A stretch of 64,000 nt of DNA from DATEDA01 sp963754305 (GCA_963754305.1 CAVWFR010000040.1:62001-126000); one strand, 5' to 3'; positions 17,989 through 28,192 are shown, counted from the stretch's first letter. The notes: generated from the letters alone by a model not told the origin. Made by a program: numbers and translations.

Positions 17989-19809
17989 TTGAATCCCCCA
18001 ACCCTCCTCACCCTTGCCGCCGCGCAGCTCGCGTACGGGGACCTGCCGCTCCTCGATCGGGCGGCGCTCACCGTCCTCGAGGGCGATCGCATCGGCCTGA
18101 TCGGCCGCAACGGCACCGGCAAGTCCTCGTTGCTGCGCGTGATCGCCGGACACGCGTCGCTCGACGACGGCGAGCTCAAGACCCGCGACGGATTGTCGGT
18201 CGCGCTGGTCGAGCAGGAACCGGAGCTTCTCCCGGCTTCGACCGTACGGGAGAGCCTCGCGCTTCGCGGCGGGCTCGAGCACATCCATGACGAGCGGGAT
18301 CGCTGGCGCGCCGAAGCGCGGCTGGTAGAGTTTCTGCATCGCTTCGGTCTCGACGGCGCGATCGATCCGGCGGTGCTGTCGGGCGGCGAGCGGAAGCGCG
18401 GCGCGCTCGCCCTTGCGCTCGCGGTCGCACCCGAGCTGCTGCTGCTCGACGAACCGACCAACCACCTCGACATCGACGGCATCGCGCGCCTCGAAGAGCT
18501 GCTGCTCAAGGGGCCGACGTCCATCTTCATCACGCACGACCGCGCCTTTCTCGACCGGGTTGCAACAAAGATCGTCGAGCTCGATCGCGGCACCTTGCGC
18601 GCCTACCCCGGCAACTACACCGCGTTCGAATCGCGCCGCCGGAACGAGCTCGCGGCCGAGGAGCTCGCCGACCGCCGCTTCGACAAGTTCTGGACCCAGG
18701 AGGAGGTATGGATCCGCAAGGGCGTCGAAGCACGGCGCACGCGCAACGAAGGTCGCGTGAAGCGGCTGGAGTCGCTCCGGGGCGAGCGGGCGGCGCGCCG
18801 CGAGCGAATCGGCAACGTCAAGCTCGCCCTCGACGCGGGCGAGCGCTCGGGTCGGCTGGTCGCCGAGCTGGAAGGAGTCGGCAAGCGCTTCGGCGACCTC
18901 GACGCTGGCATCGAGATCGTGCGTGGACTGACGATGCGGATTCTGCGCGGTGACCGGATCGGGCTCATCGGCCCGAACGGCGCGGGCAAGACCACGATGA
19001 TCCGGCTCATCCTCGGCGCGCTTGCCCCCGACTCTGGAACCGTGCGCCTGGGCACCAATCTCCAGATCGCGTATTTCGACCAGCTGCGCGAGCAGCTCGA
19101 TCCCGGAAAGACGGTCGTGGAGACGATCAGTCCCGGGGCCGATTGGGTCGGCCCCGCCGGAAACCAGAAGCACGTGATGAGCTATCTCGCCGATTTCCTC
19201 TTCCCGCCACGCCGCGCGCAGGCGAAGGTGGCCAGCCTATCGGGCGGGGAGCGGAACCGGCTCCTGCTCGCACGATTGTTTGCCCTGCCGGCGAATCTGC
19301 TCGTGCTCGACGAGCCGACAAACGACCTCGACATCGAATCGCTCGAACTGCTGGAGGCGACGCTGCAGGAGTACGCCGGCACGCTGCTGCTCGTCAGCCA
19401 CGACCGCGCCTTCCTGGACAACGTGGTCACGCAGACGCTGGTCGCCGAGGGCCGCGGCAAGTGGCGCGAGTACGTCGGCGGCTATAGCGACTGGGTTGCG
19501 CAGCGACCAGCGCCCGCACCTGCGCCGGGCGCCCGCAGCGAGCGGCCGCCTGCCCGAGCGCCGCAGAAGGTGAAGCTGACGTTCAAGGAACAGCGCGAGC
19601 TCGAATCCCTGCCCGCCGAGATCGAGACGCTCGAGCGCGAGCAGCATGAGTTGACGGCGCTGATGGCGAGTGCCGACTACCACACGCGCGGCGCCGACGG
19701 GATAACAGTCGATCGCCGGCGCGCCGAAGAGATCGAGCGCCTGCTCGAGACCCGGTTCGAACGGTGGAGCGTGCTCGAGGAGAAGGCGAAGCTGGCCAGC
19801 GCCGGCTGA
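17989..19809 (+). CDS. uup: ABC-F ATPase, Uup type
   Basis: A soluble 606-residue protein with two ABC domains and no membrane segment. Walker A motifs are GRNGTGKSS (about 39-47) and GPNGAGKTT; signature motifs LSGGERKRGALA and LSGGERNRLLLAR; Walker B LLLLDEPTNHLDI and LVLDEPTNDLDI. The C-terminal coiled-coil tail (LPAEIETLEREQHEL...) is characteristic of Uup, which acts on ribosomes or replication intermediates. TTG 17989 is the only sensible in-frame start near the FKBP gene, with AAGGGGA about 10 bases upstream; this assignment is moderate. It converges on cti, with 14 bases between the stops. Confidence 0.9.
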   Translation: MNPPTLLTLAAAQLAYGDLPLLDRAALTVLEGDRIGLIGRNGTGKSSLLRVIAGHASLDDGELKTRDGLSVALVEQEPELLPASTVRESLALRGGLEHIHDERDRWRAEARLVEFLHRFGLDGAIDPAVLSGGERKRGALALALAVAPELLLLDEPTNHLDIDGIARLEELLLKGPTSIFITHDRAFLDRVATKIVELDRGTLRAYPGNYTAFESRRRNELAAEELADRRFDKFWTQEEVWIRKGVEARRTRNEGRVKRLESLRGERAARRERIGNVKLALDAGERSGRLVAELEGVGKRFGDLDAGIEIVRGLTMRILRGDRIGLIGPNGAGKTTMIRLILGALAPDSGTVRLGTNLQIAYFDQLREQLDPGKTVVETISPGADWVGPAGNQKHVMSYLADFLFPPRRAQAKVASLSGGERNRLLLARLFALPANLLVLDEPTNDLDIESLELLEATLQEYAGTLLLVSHDRAFLDNVVTQTLVAEGRGKWREYVGGYSDWVAQRPAPAPAPGARSERPPARAPQKVKLTFKEQRELESLPAEIETLEREQHELTALMASADYHTRGADGITVDRRRAEEIERLLETRFERWSVLEEKAKLASAG

Positions 19810-19823
19810 GGCCGCCCCGATCC

Positions 19824-22173
19824 TTAGCGGTTCTCCAGCCGGTTGTAGTCGAAGAGCCCTGCCTCCGCCGACCTCGAGCTCGCGTACGCATCCATCATCG
19901 CGTCGCTCGCCGCCCAGAATGCGGGGTCGGTCCGGCGCACGGCGAAGCGATCGGCGAGCTTGCGATAGTCGTCCTCCGACGCCAGCCCGCGGATCGCCGC
20001 AGCGAGCGCCGGCAGATCGGCGCGCCGGACGCGATAGATCGCATTCGGATACGCACCGATGAAGCCCGCCGCCACCGTCAGCGTGTTCTCGTCGGGCAGG
20101 AGCTCGGTGCTCTCGAGGAAGATGTGCGATACGTTGCTGTGCGCGGTGTTGCGGAGCATGGTGAACCACCGCGGCGGGCGCGGCGGATCGTCCACCCGCA
20201 CGAACACCACCTCGGGCAGCCACGCGGTGCTCGCGCCGCGCACCGCTGACAGTGCCTCCAGGTCGCGCCGCAGCCCTTCATCGGCCACGGTCGACAGGTC
20301 GTAGCGCCTTTCCAGCAACCGGCGCTAGGCGCGCGCGCAGCAGGCCGTAGAGCTCGCGCTGCGGATCGCCGGTGCGATAGACGATGCCGGTCTCGCGATT
20401 CACGTGCGCCGCGCGGCCGTACACGTAGTCCTTGACCTCGTCCGCCGCGCCGCGGTACCAGTAGTCGCGCGTCGGCTCCCGCACCGCCTGCGGCAGGAAC
20501 ACGAGGAAGTTGAACTCGCCTTCCATGCGCAGGAAGTCCATGTAGAGCCGGCTGTTCAGCTGGTGGCCCGCGTTGCCGTACACGTCGTAGCCGGCGACGA
20601 GCAGATAGTAGATGCGCTCAAGGAGCGGGTAGCCGATCACCCACGCCGTTTTCGGCGGCTCGCCCACCATGCCCTTCACGACCGAGGCGCTGTCGAAGTG
20701 CCGGAACACGGTGAGCGCCGCGTTGGGATTGCGTCCGTCGCCATCCCAGACGAGGGCTAGGTCGATGCTCTTCGGCGCCGCGAGCGACCGCTCGAGCGCC
20801 TTGCTCTTCGCCTCGAGATAGCGCGTCTCCAGGTCGGCGTACTCCAACCAGGGCCGGAGGACCGGCGCGTCGCTGCCCCATTCGGCGGGCAGGCGCAGAT
20901 CGCTCGACTCACGCGCGATCAGCTCCGCGTTCGCCTCGCTCTCCGCGGATTTCGGGTCCATGAAGAAGACCCAGAAGCGGTCCTCGATCACGTCGACCGC
21001 GAGCTGGCCGCGGCAGACCGGGCCCTTGATGAAATTCATGATGAAGAACTGCGCCTCGTCGAGCATGAAGCGATAGCGCGAGTCGGCCGGGATCGCCGCG
21101 AACGCGATGAACGGGTTGGTCGCGCTCTCGATCGCGTAGCCCGGCAGGGTCTTGACCTCGTACGGCGAGGCGAGGAACCAGGCACGGAATTTCGCCATGC
21201 GCTCGGGCGAGAGCGCGTAAGGCATGTGCGTCTTGGCGAGCAGCGTCTCGCGCTCGGGCACGAGGCGGTAGTAGACGCGCGCCACGCCCGGATCGTCGTA
21301 CGGCCGGCGGGTCGCGACCCGCGCGACCGGGTTGCCGGGCGGGGTCGTGGACCGCACGATGCGGAAGGCGCGCTGCGGCGTGTCCGCCTCGAAGTAGAGG
21401 AACCCGAGGAAGAGGTGCTCGTAGAGATAGCGGCTCATCAACCGCTCCTTCAGCGAGTCGCCGTTCAGGAACGCTTCCCAAGCCTGTACCTGCTGCGCCA
21501 CGTCCGCGGGGAGGGGCGCCGGACCCTCATACGGCGCGCCGGCCGCGAGCCAGCGCGTGACCGTGCCGAACTCGCGCTGGTCGAGACCCGGCAGGCCGTA
21601 GGGCATCCCCGCCAGGGGGAACCGGCGCTCGTAGGACTCGTACTCGTCGATGCGCGGGCAGTACTGCGAGCGGTCGATCGAGAAATCGAACGTGCCCGGC
21701 AGCACGGCATCGCCGGGGAGCGGGTGGGCGCGCTTCTGGGCGAGGCTGCGGTAGAGCACGCTCGCAGCGAGGTTGGCTCCGGGAGTCGGTGCGCGCTCGT
21801 TCAGAACGGGGAAGAAGCCCTTCCGGCGCCACTCGGAAGCCTTGTGCGCATCGACGAAGAGCCGCGTCGGCGGCGCCTCGCTGAGACGGCCGCCGTCGTA
21901 AACGGTCGCGGTGCTGCCGCCACGCGCAATCCCCTCCCACGCGCCGAGCTTGACTTGGCAGGGCGCGTCATAGCAGCCGTGGCACACGACGCAGCGGCGC
22001 TCGAGGATGGGCTGCACGTCGGCGCGGTAGGACATCCCGCCAGTGGGCGCGGCCGGTGCGTCGTAGCGGGTGGGATCGGCCGCGCCGTAGCGCTGGTCGA
22101 TGGATGAGTCCTGGGTGAGGGTCGCGCAGCTGGCGAGACACGCGACGAGAAGGGCGAACGGGAATCTGCGCAT
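19824..22173 (-). pseudogene. cti: fatty acid cis/trans isomerase (CTI), one frameshift
   Basis: Periplasmic heme enzyme that converts cis to trans unsaturated fatty acids in membrane lipids under solvent or heat stress. The leader resembles a lipoprotein signal (LVACLASC). A c-type heme site CVVCH (61-65) is followed by CYDAPCQVKLGAWEG, both hallmarks of CTI, and SPYEVKTLPGYAIES and FIKGPVCRGQLA motifs appear later. Near base 20325 the minus-strand frame changes by one extra base (GCG-CCG-g-TTG-CTG); the last 165 residues continue in the new frame to LFDYNRLENR. Corrected length is about 782 residues, normal for CTI. The break is probably a sequence error; if real, the protein loses its C-terminal fifth. 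Confidence 0.85.
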
Positions 22174-22250
22174 TACGACGGCGGTGCTCGGAGCCGCGAT
22201 GGTAGCCGAAGGCGGCGGCAAAACGGCCTCCCCATCGGAAGAGTCAGTTT

Positions 22251-22321
22251 GGCGCGATGGCAGAGTGGTCGCGCAGAGGATCGCAAATCCTTGCACGTCG
22301 GTTCGATTCCGGCTCGCGCTT
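22251..22321 (+). tRNA. tRNA-Cys (anticodon GCA), atypical
   Basis: Folds as a tRNA: acceptor GGCGCGA with TCGCGCT (G1-U72 wobble), D arm GCA/CGC with an A12-C23 mismatch, anticodon stem GAGGA/TCCTT, loop TCGCAAA with anticodon GCA, and T arm GTCGG/CCGGC with loop TTCGATT. The discriminator base is U73, as tRNA-Cys requires. Oddities are C at position 33 instead of the near-universal U, the D-stem mismatch, and no encoded CCA (TCG follows). It may be functional but divergent, or a decaying copy. It stands alone between cti and a patatin gene. Confidence 0.65.
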
Positions 22322-22427
22322 TCGGGATCAAAACTCGGCTGGATCCTGAGTTCGCCCCGCAACCGTAGCTATCTGGTCGAGTCGCCCGCATTCACCCACG
22401 AAGCCGCCCGCCGGCCCGCTAAGTTCG

Positions 22428-23384
22428 TCAACGCCCGGTTGCTGCAAATGCCTGCGCGGTACGTTCGCGGCCAAGCGCGATCAACTCCTCCGCGCGCCAG
22501 AACTCATGAAATCCGCACGCATTGCGTGGTATCTCTACCGTTACGTCGGGCGCGTAGGCTGCGAGCTTCAGGCGTGCGATCGTGTTCTGCATCGCTTCCA
22601 TCGATGCGAACGCAATATCGAAGAGCCCGTGCGTAGGTGCGGCTGGCACCCTCGAGAGGTGCAGGCTCTCGATGAAGGCACGGATGCGCTGTCGATAGGG
22701 GTTGCCGTCGGGGATCGGCGCGCTCGGGGGCGGAAACGGCCTCGACTCGATGGGGCCGCCCAGATTGACAGCGACGGTGAGTTCGGTCGTGTCGTTGAGC
22801 GTGGGCGCAATCGGCACCGGGTTGACCAAGGCGCCGTCAAGCAGCTTCCGGCCGCGGTATTCGAAGGGCGTGAAAATGAGAGGGGTCGCGATCGAGGCGC
22901 GGATCGCGTCGAACAGCTTGCCGTCGCGCAACCACACCTCCTCGCCAGACCCGAGGTCGGTTGCCACCGCAGTGAACGATACTGGTAAATCCTCGATGGC
23001 GAAATCGCCGATCAGCTCGCGCAGAATGCCCATGATGCGCTCGCCCTTGAAGAGCCCGGTGCGACCGAATGCCGGATCGAGTAGGCGCACCACCTGCATG
23101 CGCTCGAGCGCCAACACCCACTCGGCGTAAACCTCGAGTTTGCTCGTCGCGTAAATTCCCCCGATGAGCGCGCCCATGGAGGAGCCCGCGATCGAGCGAA
23201 TGTCGTAGCCGTTCCCGGTCAGCCACTGAATCACGCCGATGTGGGCCAGGCCGCGGGCGCCGCCACTGCCGAGAACGAGCGATACCGTTGTCGAACGTGC
23301 CGCCATTTGCCTAAGCGCTTGCTTCTCCTCGAGCCGATAGCCCGGATTGGGCCGAAGGTAGCTCTTCTTCAGCCCGCGCAACAT
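22428..23384 (-). CDS. patatin-like phospholipase (RssA type)
   Basis: A 318-residue patatin-domain serine lipase with a Ser-Asp dyad. Visible are the oxyanion loop GSGGARGLAHIG, the nucleophile GSSMG, and the dyad DGA (LLDGALVNPVP). It lacks a signal peptide and is probably cytoplasmic, as RssA proteins are, possibly hydrolysing membrane phospholipids. ATG 23384 gives an N-terminal basic extension; an alternative ATG at 23306 (MAARSTTVSLVLGSGG) starts just before the domain and may be the true one. No operon partner is evident. Confidence 0.85.
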   Translation of the reverse strand: MLRGLKKSYLRPNPGYRLEEKQALRQMAARSTTVSLVLGSGGARGLAHIGVIQWLTGNGYDIRSIAGSSMGALIGGIYATSKLEVYAEWVLALERMQVVRLLDPAFGRTGLFKGERIMGILRELIGDFAIEDLPVSFTAVATDLGSGEEVWLRDGKLFDAIRASIATPLIFTPFEYRGRKLLDGALVNPVPIAPTLNDTTELTVAVNLGGPIESRPFPPPSAPIPDGNPYRQRIRAFIESLHLSRVPAAPTHGLFDIAFASMEAMQNTIARLKLAAYAPDVTVEIPRNACGFHEFWRAEELIALGRERTAQAFAATGR

Positions 23385-23601
23385 CCCTTCTCAGCGCTGG
23401 CGATCGCTTGCCGCTCATCGTCCGTGCGTGGGCTTCGCGGGCCGCGGAGCTCGCGCGCGCCGGCCGAATAGGGAGCAACCAGGGTTGGTCCGCCCGCCGG
23501 CTCGCGCTGGTCGGCGTGCTCGCGTCCCGCCGCAGGCGGCCGGTTGAGGCAGCGCCCGGCTGCAGGTCGAGCGCCTTGGCGGGCGCGCGCTGCCGCGCGA
23601 C

Positions 23602-25761
23602 TCAACCCCCGCGCCGTTTTCGGGCGCCCGAGGGCTTGCTCTCCGCCGGCGTAGTCGGCAGCCCGGTGTGCTGCGTGCGGAATGGCCGATGCGCGGCTCC
23701 GCCTCGCTTGCCTTCGGGCGCGCCGCCCGCGCCCGCCGGCTGGAAGGCCGGCACCAGCCGATGCTTGCCGCTGCCGATGAGATCGGCGCGGCCCATCCGG
23801 CGCAGCGCATCGCGCAGCACCGGCCAGTTGTTCGCGTCGTGATAGCGCAGGAAGGCCTTGTGCAGCCGGCGCACCTTCAAGCCCTTCGGTACGATCACCT
23901 CGTCGCTCGTCCGCGACACGCGGCGCAGCGGATTCTTCCCGCTGTGATACATCGCGGTCGCGGTCGCCATCGGCGAGGGCAGGAAGGCCTGCACCTGGTC
24001 GGCGCGAAAGCCGTTCTGCTTCAGCCACAGCGCAAGCTCGAGCATGTCCTCGTCGGTGGTGCCCGGATGGGCCGCGATGAAATAAGGGATGAGGTACTGC
24101 TCCTTGCCCGCCTCCTTCGAGTAGCGGTCGAACAGCTCCTTGAACCGGTAGTAGGTGCCGACGCCCGGCTTCATCATCTTCGACAGCGGGCCTTCGCCGA
24201 TCGCCTCGGGCGCGATCTTCAGGTAGCCGCCCACGTGGTGCTGCGCGAGCTCCTTGACGTACTCCGGCGACTCGATGGCCAAGTCGTAGCGCACGCCGGA
24301 AGCGATCAGCACCTTCTTGATGCCCGGCAGCTCGCGCGCGCGCCGGTAGAGCTTGATGAGCGGCGCGTGGTCGGTGTTCAGGTTCGGGCAGATACCCGGA
24401 TACACGCACGACGGCCGGCGGCACGCGCTCTCGATCTCGCGGCTCTTGCACGCGAGGCGGTACATGTTGGCCGTGGGGCCGCCGAGATCGGAGATCACCC
24501 CGGTGAAACCGGGGACGTTGTCGCGGATGCTCTCGATCTCGCGGATCACCGAGTCTTCCGAGCGGCTCTGGATGATGCGGCCCTCGTGCTCGGTGATCGA
24601 GCAGAACGTGCAGCCGCCGAAACAGCCGCGCTGGATCGAGATCGAGAAGCGGATCATCTCGTACGCGGGGATCTTCGCGCCCGCGTAGTTCGGGTGCGGC
24701 CGGCGGGCGTACGGCAGCTCGTACACCCAGTCCATCTCTTTCGTCGTCAGCGGGATCGGCGGCGGGTTGAGCCAGACGTCGGTGTCGCCGTGGCGCTGGA
24801 CGAGCGCGCGCGCATTGCCGGGATTCGACTCCATGTGCAGAATGCGCGACGCGTGGGCGTAGAGCACCGGGTCGCCCGCGACCTGGTCGTGGGCCGGCAG
24901 CCGGATCACGCTGCGCTCGCGGTCGGCGTTCTTCACGCGGCGCTCGAAGCGCACGACGTTGTGCGCCGGCGGCGGCGCTCCCTTCGCCCTCGTCCCGGCG
25001 TTGTCCTCCATCGCGTATGGATCGACCGGCGGATTCAGCGGTCCGGGCGTGTCGAGGTGGGTCGAGTCGATCTCGATCCAGTCGGCCGGTGTCGACTTGC
25101 GGGCGAAGGCCGTGCCGCGGAGGTCGGTGAGGTCGCGGACGCTTTCGCCGGCCGCCAGCCGGTGCGCGATCTCGCAGATCTGCCGCTCGGCGTTGCCGTA
25201 GACGAGCAGATCCGCCTTCGCATCGAGCAGGATCGAGCGGCGCACTTTCTCCGACCAGTAGTCGAAGTGCGCGATGCGGCGGAGCGAGCCTTCGATGCCG
25301 CCGATCACGACCGGCACGTCCTTGAACGCCTCGCGCGCGCGCTGCGCATACACGATCACCGAGCGATCCGGCCGCCGGCCGCCTTCCCCGCCCGGCGTGT
25401 ACGCATCGTCGCTGCGGATGCGCCGGTCGGCGGTGTAGCGGTTCACCATCGAGTCCATGTTCCCGGCGGTGATGCCGAAGAACAGGTTCGGCCGGCCGAG
25501 CTCGGCGAAGGCTTCCGCGCCGTGCCAGTCGGGCTGCGCGATGATGCCGACGCGGAAGCCCTGCGCCTCGAGCGCGCGCCCGACGATCGCCATGCCGAAG
25601 CTGGGGTGATCGACGTACGCATCGCCCGTCACCACGATCACGTCGCAGCTGTCCCAGCCGAGCGCGTCCATCTCGGCGCGTGACATGGGCAGGAACGGCG
25701 CGGTACCGAACCGGGCCGCCCAATGCTTGCGGTAGCTCGAGAGATCGCGGGCAGGTTGCAT
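23602..25761 (-). CDS. ygiQ: YgiQ family radical SAM protein
   Basis: A 719-residue UPF0313/YgiQ protein. It has the N-terminal B12-binding-like region (MDALGWDSCDVIVVTGDAYV), the radical SAM cluster motif CFGGCTFCS (CxxxCxxC), and the family's YPGICPNLNTDH and FLPSPMATATAMYHSGKNP segments. A basic, poorly conserved C-terminal tail (SGARKRRGG) is usual. The radical chemistry performed is unknown. Its length is typical. The downstream interval 23386-23601 has nothing I can identify. Confidence 0.9.
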   Translation of the reverse strand: MQPARDLSSYRKHWAARFGTAPFLPMSRAEMDALGWDSCDVIVVTGDAYVDHPSFGMAIVGRALEAQGFRVGIIAQPDWHGAEAFAELGRPNLFFGITAGNMDSMVNRYTADRRIRSDDAYTPGGEGGRRPDRSVIVYAQRAREAFKDVPVVIGGIEGSLRRIAHFDYWSEKVRRSILLDAKADLLVYGNAERQICEIAHRLAAGESVRDLTDLRGTAFARKSTPADWIEIDSTHLDTPGPLNPPVDPYAMEDNAGTRAKGAPPPAHNVVRFERRVKNADRERSVIRLPAHDQVAGDPVLYAHASRILHMESNPGNARALVQRHGDTDVWLNPPPIPLTTKEMDWVYELPYARRPHPNYAGAKIPAYEMIRFSISIQRGCFGGCTFCSITEHEGRIIQSRSEDSVIREIESIRDNVPGFTGVISDLGGPTANMYRLACKSREIESACRRPSCVYPGICPNLNTDHAPLIKLYRRARELPGIKKVLIASGVRYDLAIESPEYVKELAQHHVGGYLKIAPEAIGEGPLSKMMKPGVGTYYRFKELFDRYSKEAGKEQYLIPYFIAAHPGTTDEDMLELALWLKQNGFRADQVQAFLPSPMATATAMYHSGKNPLRRVSRTSDEVIVPKGLKVRRLHKAFLRYHDANNWPVLRDALRRMGRADLIGSGKHRLVPAFQPAGAGGAPEGKRGGAAHRPFRTQHTGLPTTPAESKPSGARKRRGG

Positions 25762-25965
25762 GGCGGGAGATTAGAACAGAAGCGCCGAGGCGATGCGGGG
25801 GTCGGCGATTGGACCTCAGGGCGGCGCGGGCGTTCGCGATCCCTTCACCCGCATCCGCAGCGGGTGTTACTGTGGTGACATTTTTCGGAACGCTCGCGCA
25901 GCGTGGCGACGGAGCCCTACTCCCCGCGCCGCCCGACGCCGGGGTGAAGCGCGTTACCATTGACC

Positions 25966-26184
25966 ATGAGCCTCGTCAGGATCCTTGGCGTGCTCCTGAT
26001 CGTCGCCGGCGTGGCGGGCCTCCTCTACGGCGGTTTCTCGTACACGAAGGAGACGCACCAAGCGAAGCTCGGACCGCTCCAGTTCTCCGTCAAGGAGAAG
26101 GAAACGGTCGCAATTCCGGTCTGGATCAGCGTGGCAGCGATCGCCGCCGGGACGATCCTCCTCTTGGTCAATCGCAAACGCTGA
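25966..26184 (+). CDS. small two-pass membrane protein
   Basis: A 72-residue protein: membrane segment ILGVLLIVAGVAGLLYGGF, a short loop YTKETHQAKLGPLQFSVKEK, membrane segment VWISVAAIAAGTILLLV and a basic end NRKR. The pattern is that of widely conserved small inner-membrane proteins of unknown function resembling DUF3185-type proteins. The ATG at 25966 is used; a TTG two codons upstream is possible. The aldo/keto reductase gene starts 23 bases downstream. Confidence 0.65.
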   Translation: MSLVRILGVLLIVAGVAGLLYGGFSYTKETHQAKLGPLQFSVKEKETVAIPVWISVAAIAAGTILLLVNRKR

Positions 26185-26207
26185 CAACTTCGGAGCGAGG
26201 TGAACGC

Positions 26208-27188
26208 ATGAACTTTCAGCCTCTCGGGCGCACCGGCGTGCAGGTGTCGCGGCTCTGCTGCGGCACGATGTCTTTCGGCAGCGATGCGGATGAAAGCGCC
26301 TCCGCGGCGATGTATCGGGCGTGCCGCGAGCTCGGGATCAACTTCTTCGACACCGCGAACCAGTACAGCGGCGGCCGTTCGGAGGAAGTCCTCGGCGGCC
26401 TGATCCAGGGCCATCGCGAGGAGCTGGTGCTCGCGACCAAGTGCTTCAACCCCACCGGCCCCGATGTCAACGCGCGCGGGCTATCCAGGCGCCACATCAC
26501 GCGCGCGGCGGAGGAAAGCCTACGGCGGCTGAAGACCGATCGCGTCGAGGTCTTCTACCTGCACCAGCAGGACGCTTCGACGCCGCTCGAAGAGTCGCTC
26601 CGCGCGCTCGAGGACCTGACGCGGGCGGGCAAGATTCTGTACCCGGCGCTCAGCAACCATTCCGCATGGCAGACGCAGAAGGCGCTCGACGTCCAGGAGC
26701 TTCAGGGCTGGTCACGGCTCCAGGTCATCCAGCCGATGTACAACCTGGTGAAGCGACAGGCCGAAGTCGAGATCCTGCCGATGGCACAGGCGAACGGCGT
26801 CGCGGTCGTGCCGTACAGCCCGGCGGGCGGCGGTTTGCTGTCCGGGAAGTACGCGCGAGGGGACGAGCCCGCGGCCGGTCGCCTGATCGAGAAAGCGCAG
26901 TACAAGGAACGGTACGGCGAAGACTGGATGCACGACACGGCGACGCGCTTCGCCGCGCTTTGCAAGCAGCGCGGGGTGCACCCGATGAGCATGGCCGTCG
27001 CGTGGGTGGGCAGCCATCCCGCGATCACCGCGCCGATCATCGGCGGGCGCAACCTCGATCAGCTGCAAGCGTCGCTCGATTCGATCAAGATCGACATGAC
27101 GCCCGAGCTGCGCGCCGAGATCGCGGCGCTCTCGCGCTCACCGCCCCCGGCGACCGACCGGCTCGAAGAAGCGAAGCCGAAGAAGTAG
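26208..27188 (+). CDS. aldo/keto reductase
   Basis: A 326-residue NADPH-dependent oxidoreductase of the AKR fold. It opens MNFQPLGRTGVQVSRLCCGT and has the cofactor/catalytic segment FFDTANQYSGGRSEEVLG (Asp and Tyr of the tetrad), the lysine segment LATKCF, and YLHQQD in place of the usual YxHxxD. The C-terminal PIIGGRNLDQL lines the NADP site. The sequence resembles the YajO/Tas-like group reducing aldehydes or sugars; the substrate is unknown. GGAGCGAGG lies just upstream of the ATG. Confidence 0.9.
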   Translation: MNFQPLGRTGVQVSRLCCGTMSFGSDADESASAAMYRACRELGINFFDTANQYSGGRSEEVLGGLIQGHREELVLATKCFNPTGPDVNARGLSRRHITRAAEESLRRLKTDRVEVFYLHQQDASTPLEESLRALEDLTRAGKILYPALSNHSAWQTQKALDVQELQGWSRLQVIQPMYNLVKRQAEVEILPMAQANGVAVVPYSPAGGGLLSGKYARGDEPAAGRLIEKAQYKERYGEDWMHDTATRFAALCKQRGVHPMSMAVAWVGSHPAITAPIIGGRNLDQLQASLDSIKIDMTPELRAEIAALSRSPPPATDRLEEAKPKK

Positions 27189-27256
27189 CGGTTTTATCGG
27201 CGCGGATCCCCCACCGCGGGCGCAAGACTCTCCGGGGCGTCCCGGTTGCGTGAACG

Positions 27257-28012
27257 ATGTCCCCGCAGGCGCGCGGGTTTTCGTTCTATAGTGAGCGCGC
27301 CGTGCCACGAGACCAGCAACCGTCCAGCATCGGCCTCAGGAGCATCGTGCTCCTCGACGGCCTGCCGCCCGAGCGCCTCGACGCGCTCGCACGCGAGTGC
27401 GCGTGGCGCAACTACGCGCCCGGGCAGCGGATCATCTCGCGCGAGGCCGACGATCGTGACGTGTACCTGATCGTCTCCGGCAGCGTATGCGTGACGACCT
27501 ACTCGGCCGCCGGGCGCCAGGTCACGTTTCGCGATATCGGCGCCGGCGACTGGTTCGGCGAGGTTGCGGCGATCGACGGCAGGCCGCGCACCGCGGACGT
27601 CGTTGCCCTCGATAGCAGCCTGCTCGCCTCGATGTCGCCGGCGGTGTTCTGGCACCTGCTCCGGGAGGCGCCGCCGGTCGCGGAGCGCATGCTGCAGCGG
27701 CTCGCCGGGGTCGTCCGCGGACTTTCCGAACGGGTGATCGATCTCAGCACGCTGGGAGTACAGAACCGCATCCACGCCGAGCTGCTCCGGCTCGCCCGCG
27801 CGGCAGGCGGGACGGGTAACACCGCCCGCATCGAGCCCGCGCCCAAGCACACCGAGATCGCCAGCAGGGTCAGCACCTATCGCGAACAGGTGACGCGCGA
27901 GCTTTCGGCCCTGGTCAAGATGGGCATCCTCGAGCGGGGGGACCACACGCTCGTCATTCTCGACCTCGCGCGCCTCGAGCGCCTCGTCGAGGAGGTCCGC
28001 GGGGCGGCCTGA
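27257..28012 (+). CDS. Crp/Fnr-family transcriptional regulator
   Basis: A 251-residue regulator. The N-terminal beta-roll (GQRIISREADDRDVYLIVSG, then GDWFGEVAAIDGRPRTADV) has the RT pair typical of cyclic-nucleotide sites. A dimerisation helix follows, and the C-terminal winged helix contains HTEIASRVSTYREQVTRELS, the recognition region. No Fnr-type N-terminal cysteines are present, so it does not sense oxygen by an iron-sulfur cluster. A palindrome of Crp/Fnr spacing at 28175-28192, just downstream, is a candidate target. Confidence 0.85.
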   Translation: MSPQARGFSFYSERAVPRDQQPSSIGLRSIVLLDGLPPERLDALARECAWRNYAPGQRIISREADDRDVYLIVSGSVCVTTYSAAGRQVTFRDIGAGDWFGEVAAIDGRPRTADVVALDSSLLASMSPAVFWHLLREAPPVAERMLQRLAGVVRGLSERVIDLSTLGVQNRIHAELLRLARAAGGTGNTARIEPAPKHTEIASRVSTYREQVTRELSALVKMGILERGDHTLVILDLARLERLVEEVRGAA

Positions 28013-28174
28013 AGCAACCGCGCCGGATCGAACCAACGCGGCGTTCTCTCCAACGCCGCTACGCGCGCGTTAACAGCGGCGACGACGCTGTACCGGCCGC
28101 CTCCTTCAGGGTGACGCTAGACCGGCCGACCTAGGCCGTTATGCGGCTCGCCGCGCAAACCGACTCGCGGCGCC

Positions 28175-28192
28175 AAGTGCGCATACGCACTT
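28175..28192. promoter_or_regulatory. palindromic operator candidate AAGTGCG-N4-CGCACTT
   Basis: AAGTGCG and CGCACTT are perfect inverted 7-base arms around CATA. The arm and spacer geometry is that of Crp/Fnr-family sites. It lies 61 bases before the start of a secreted-protein gene and 163 bases after the Crp/Fnr-like gene. The rest of 28013-28253 shows no gene. Confidence 0.4.
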
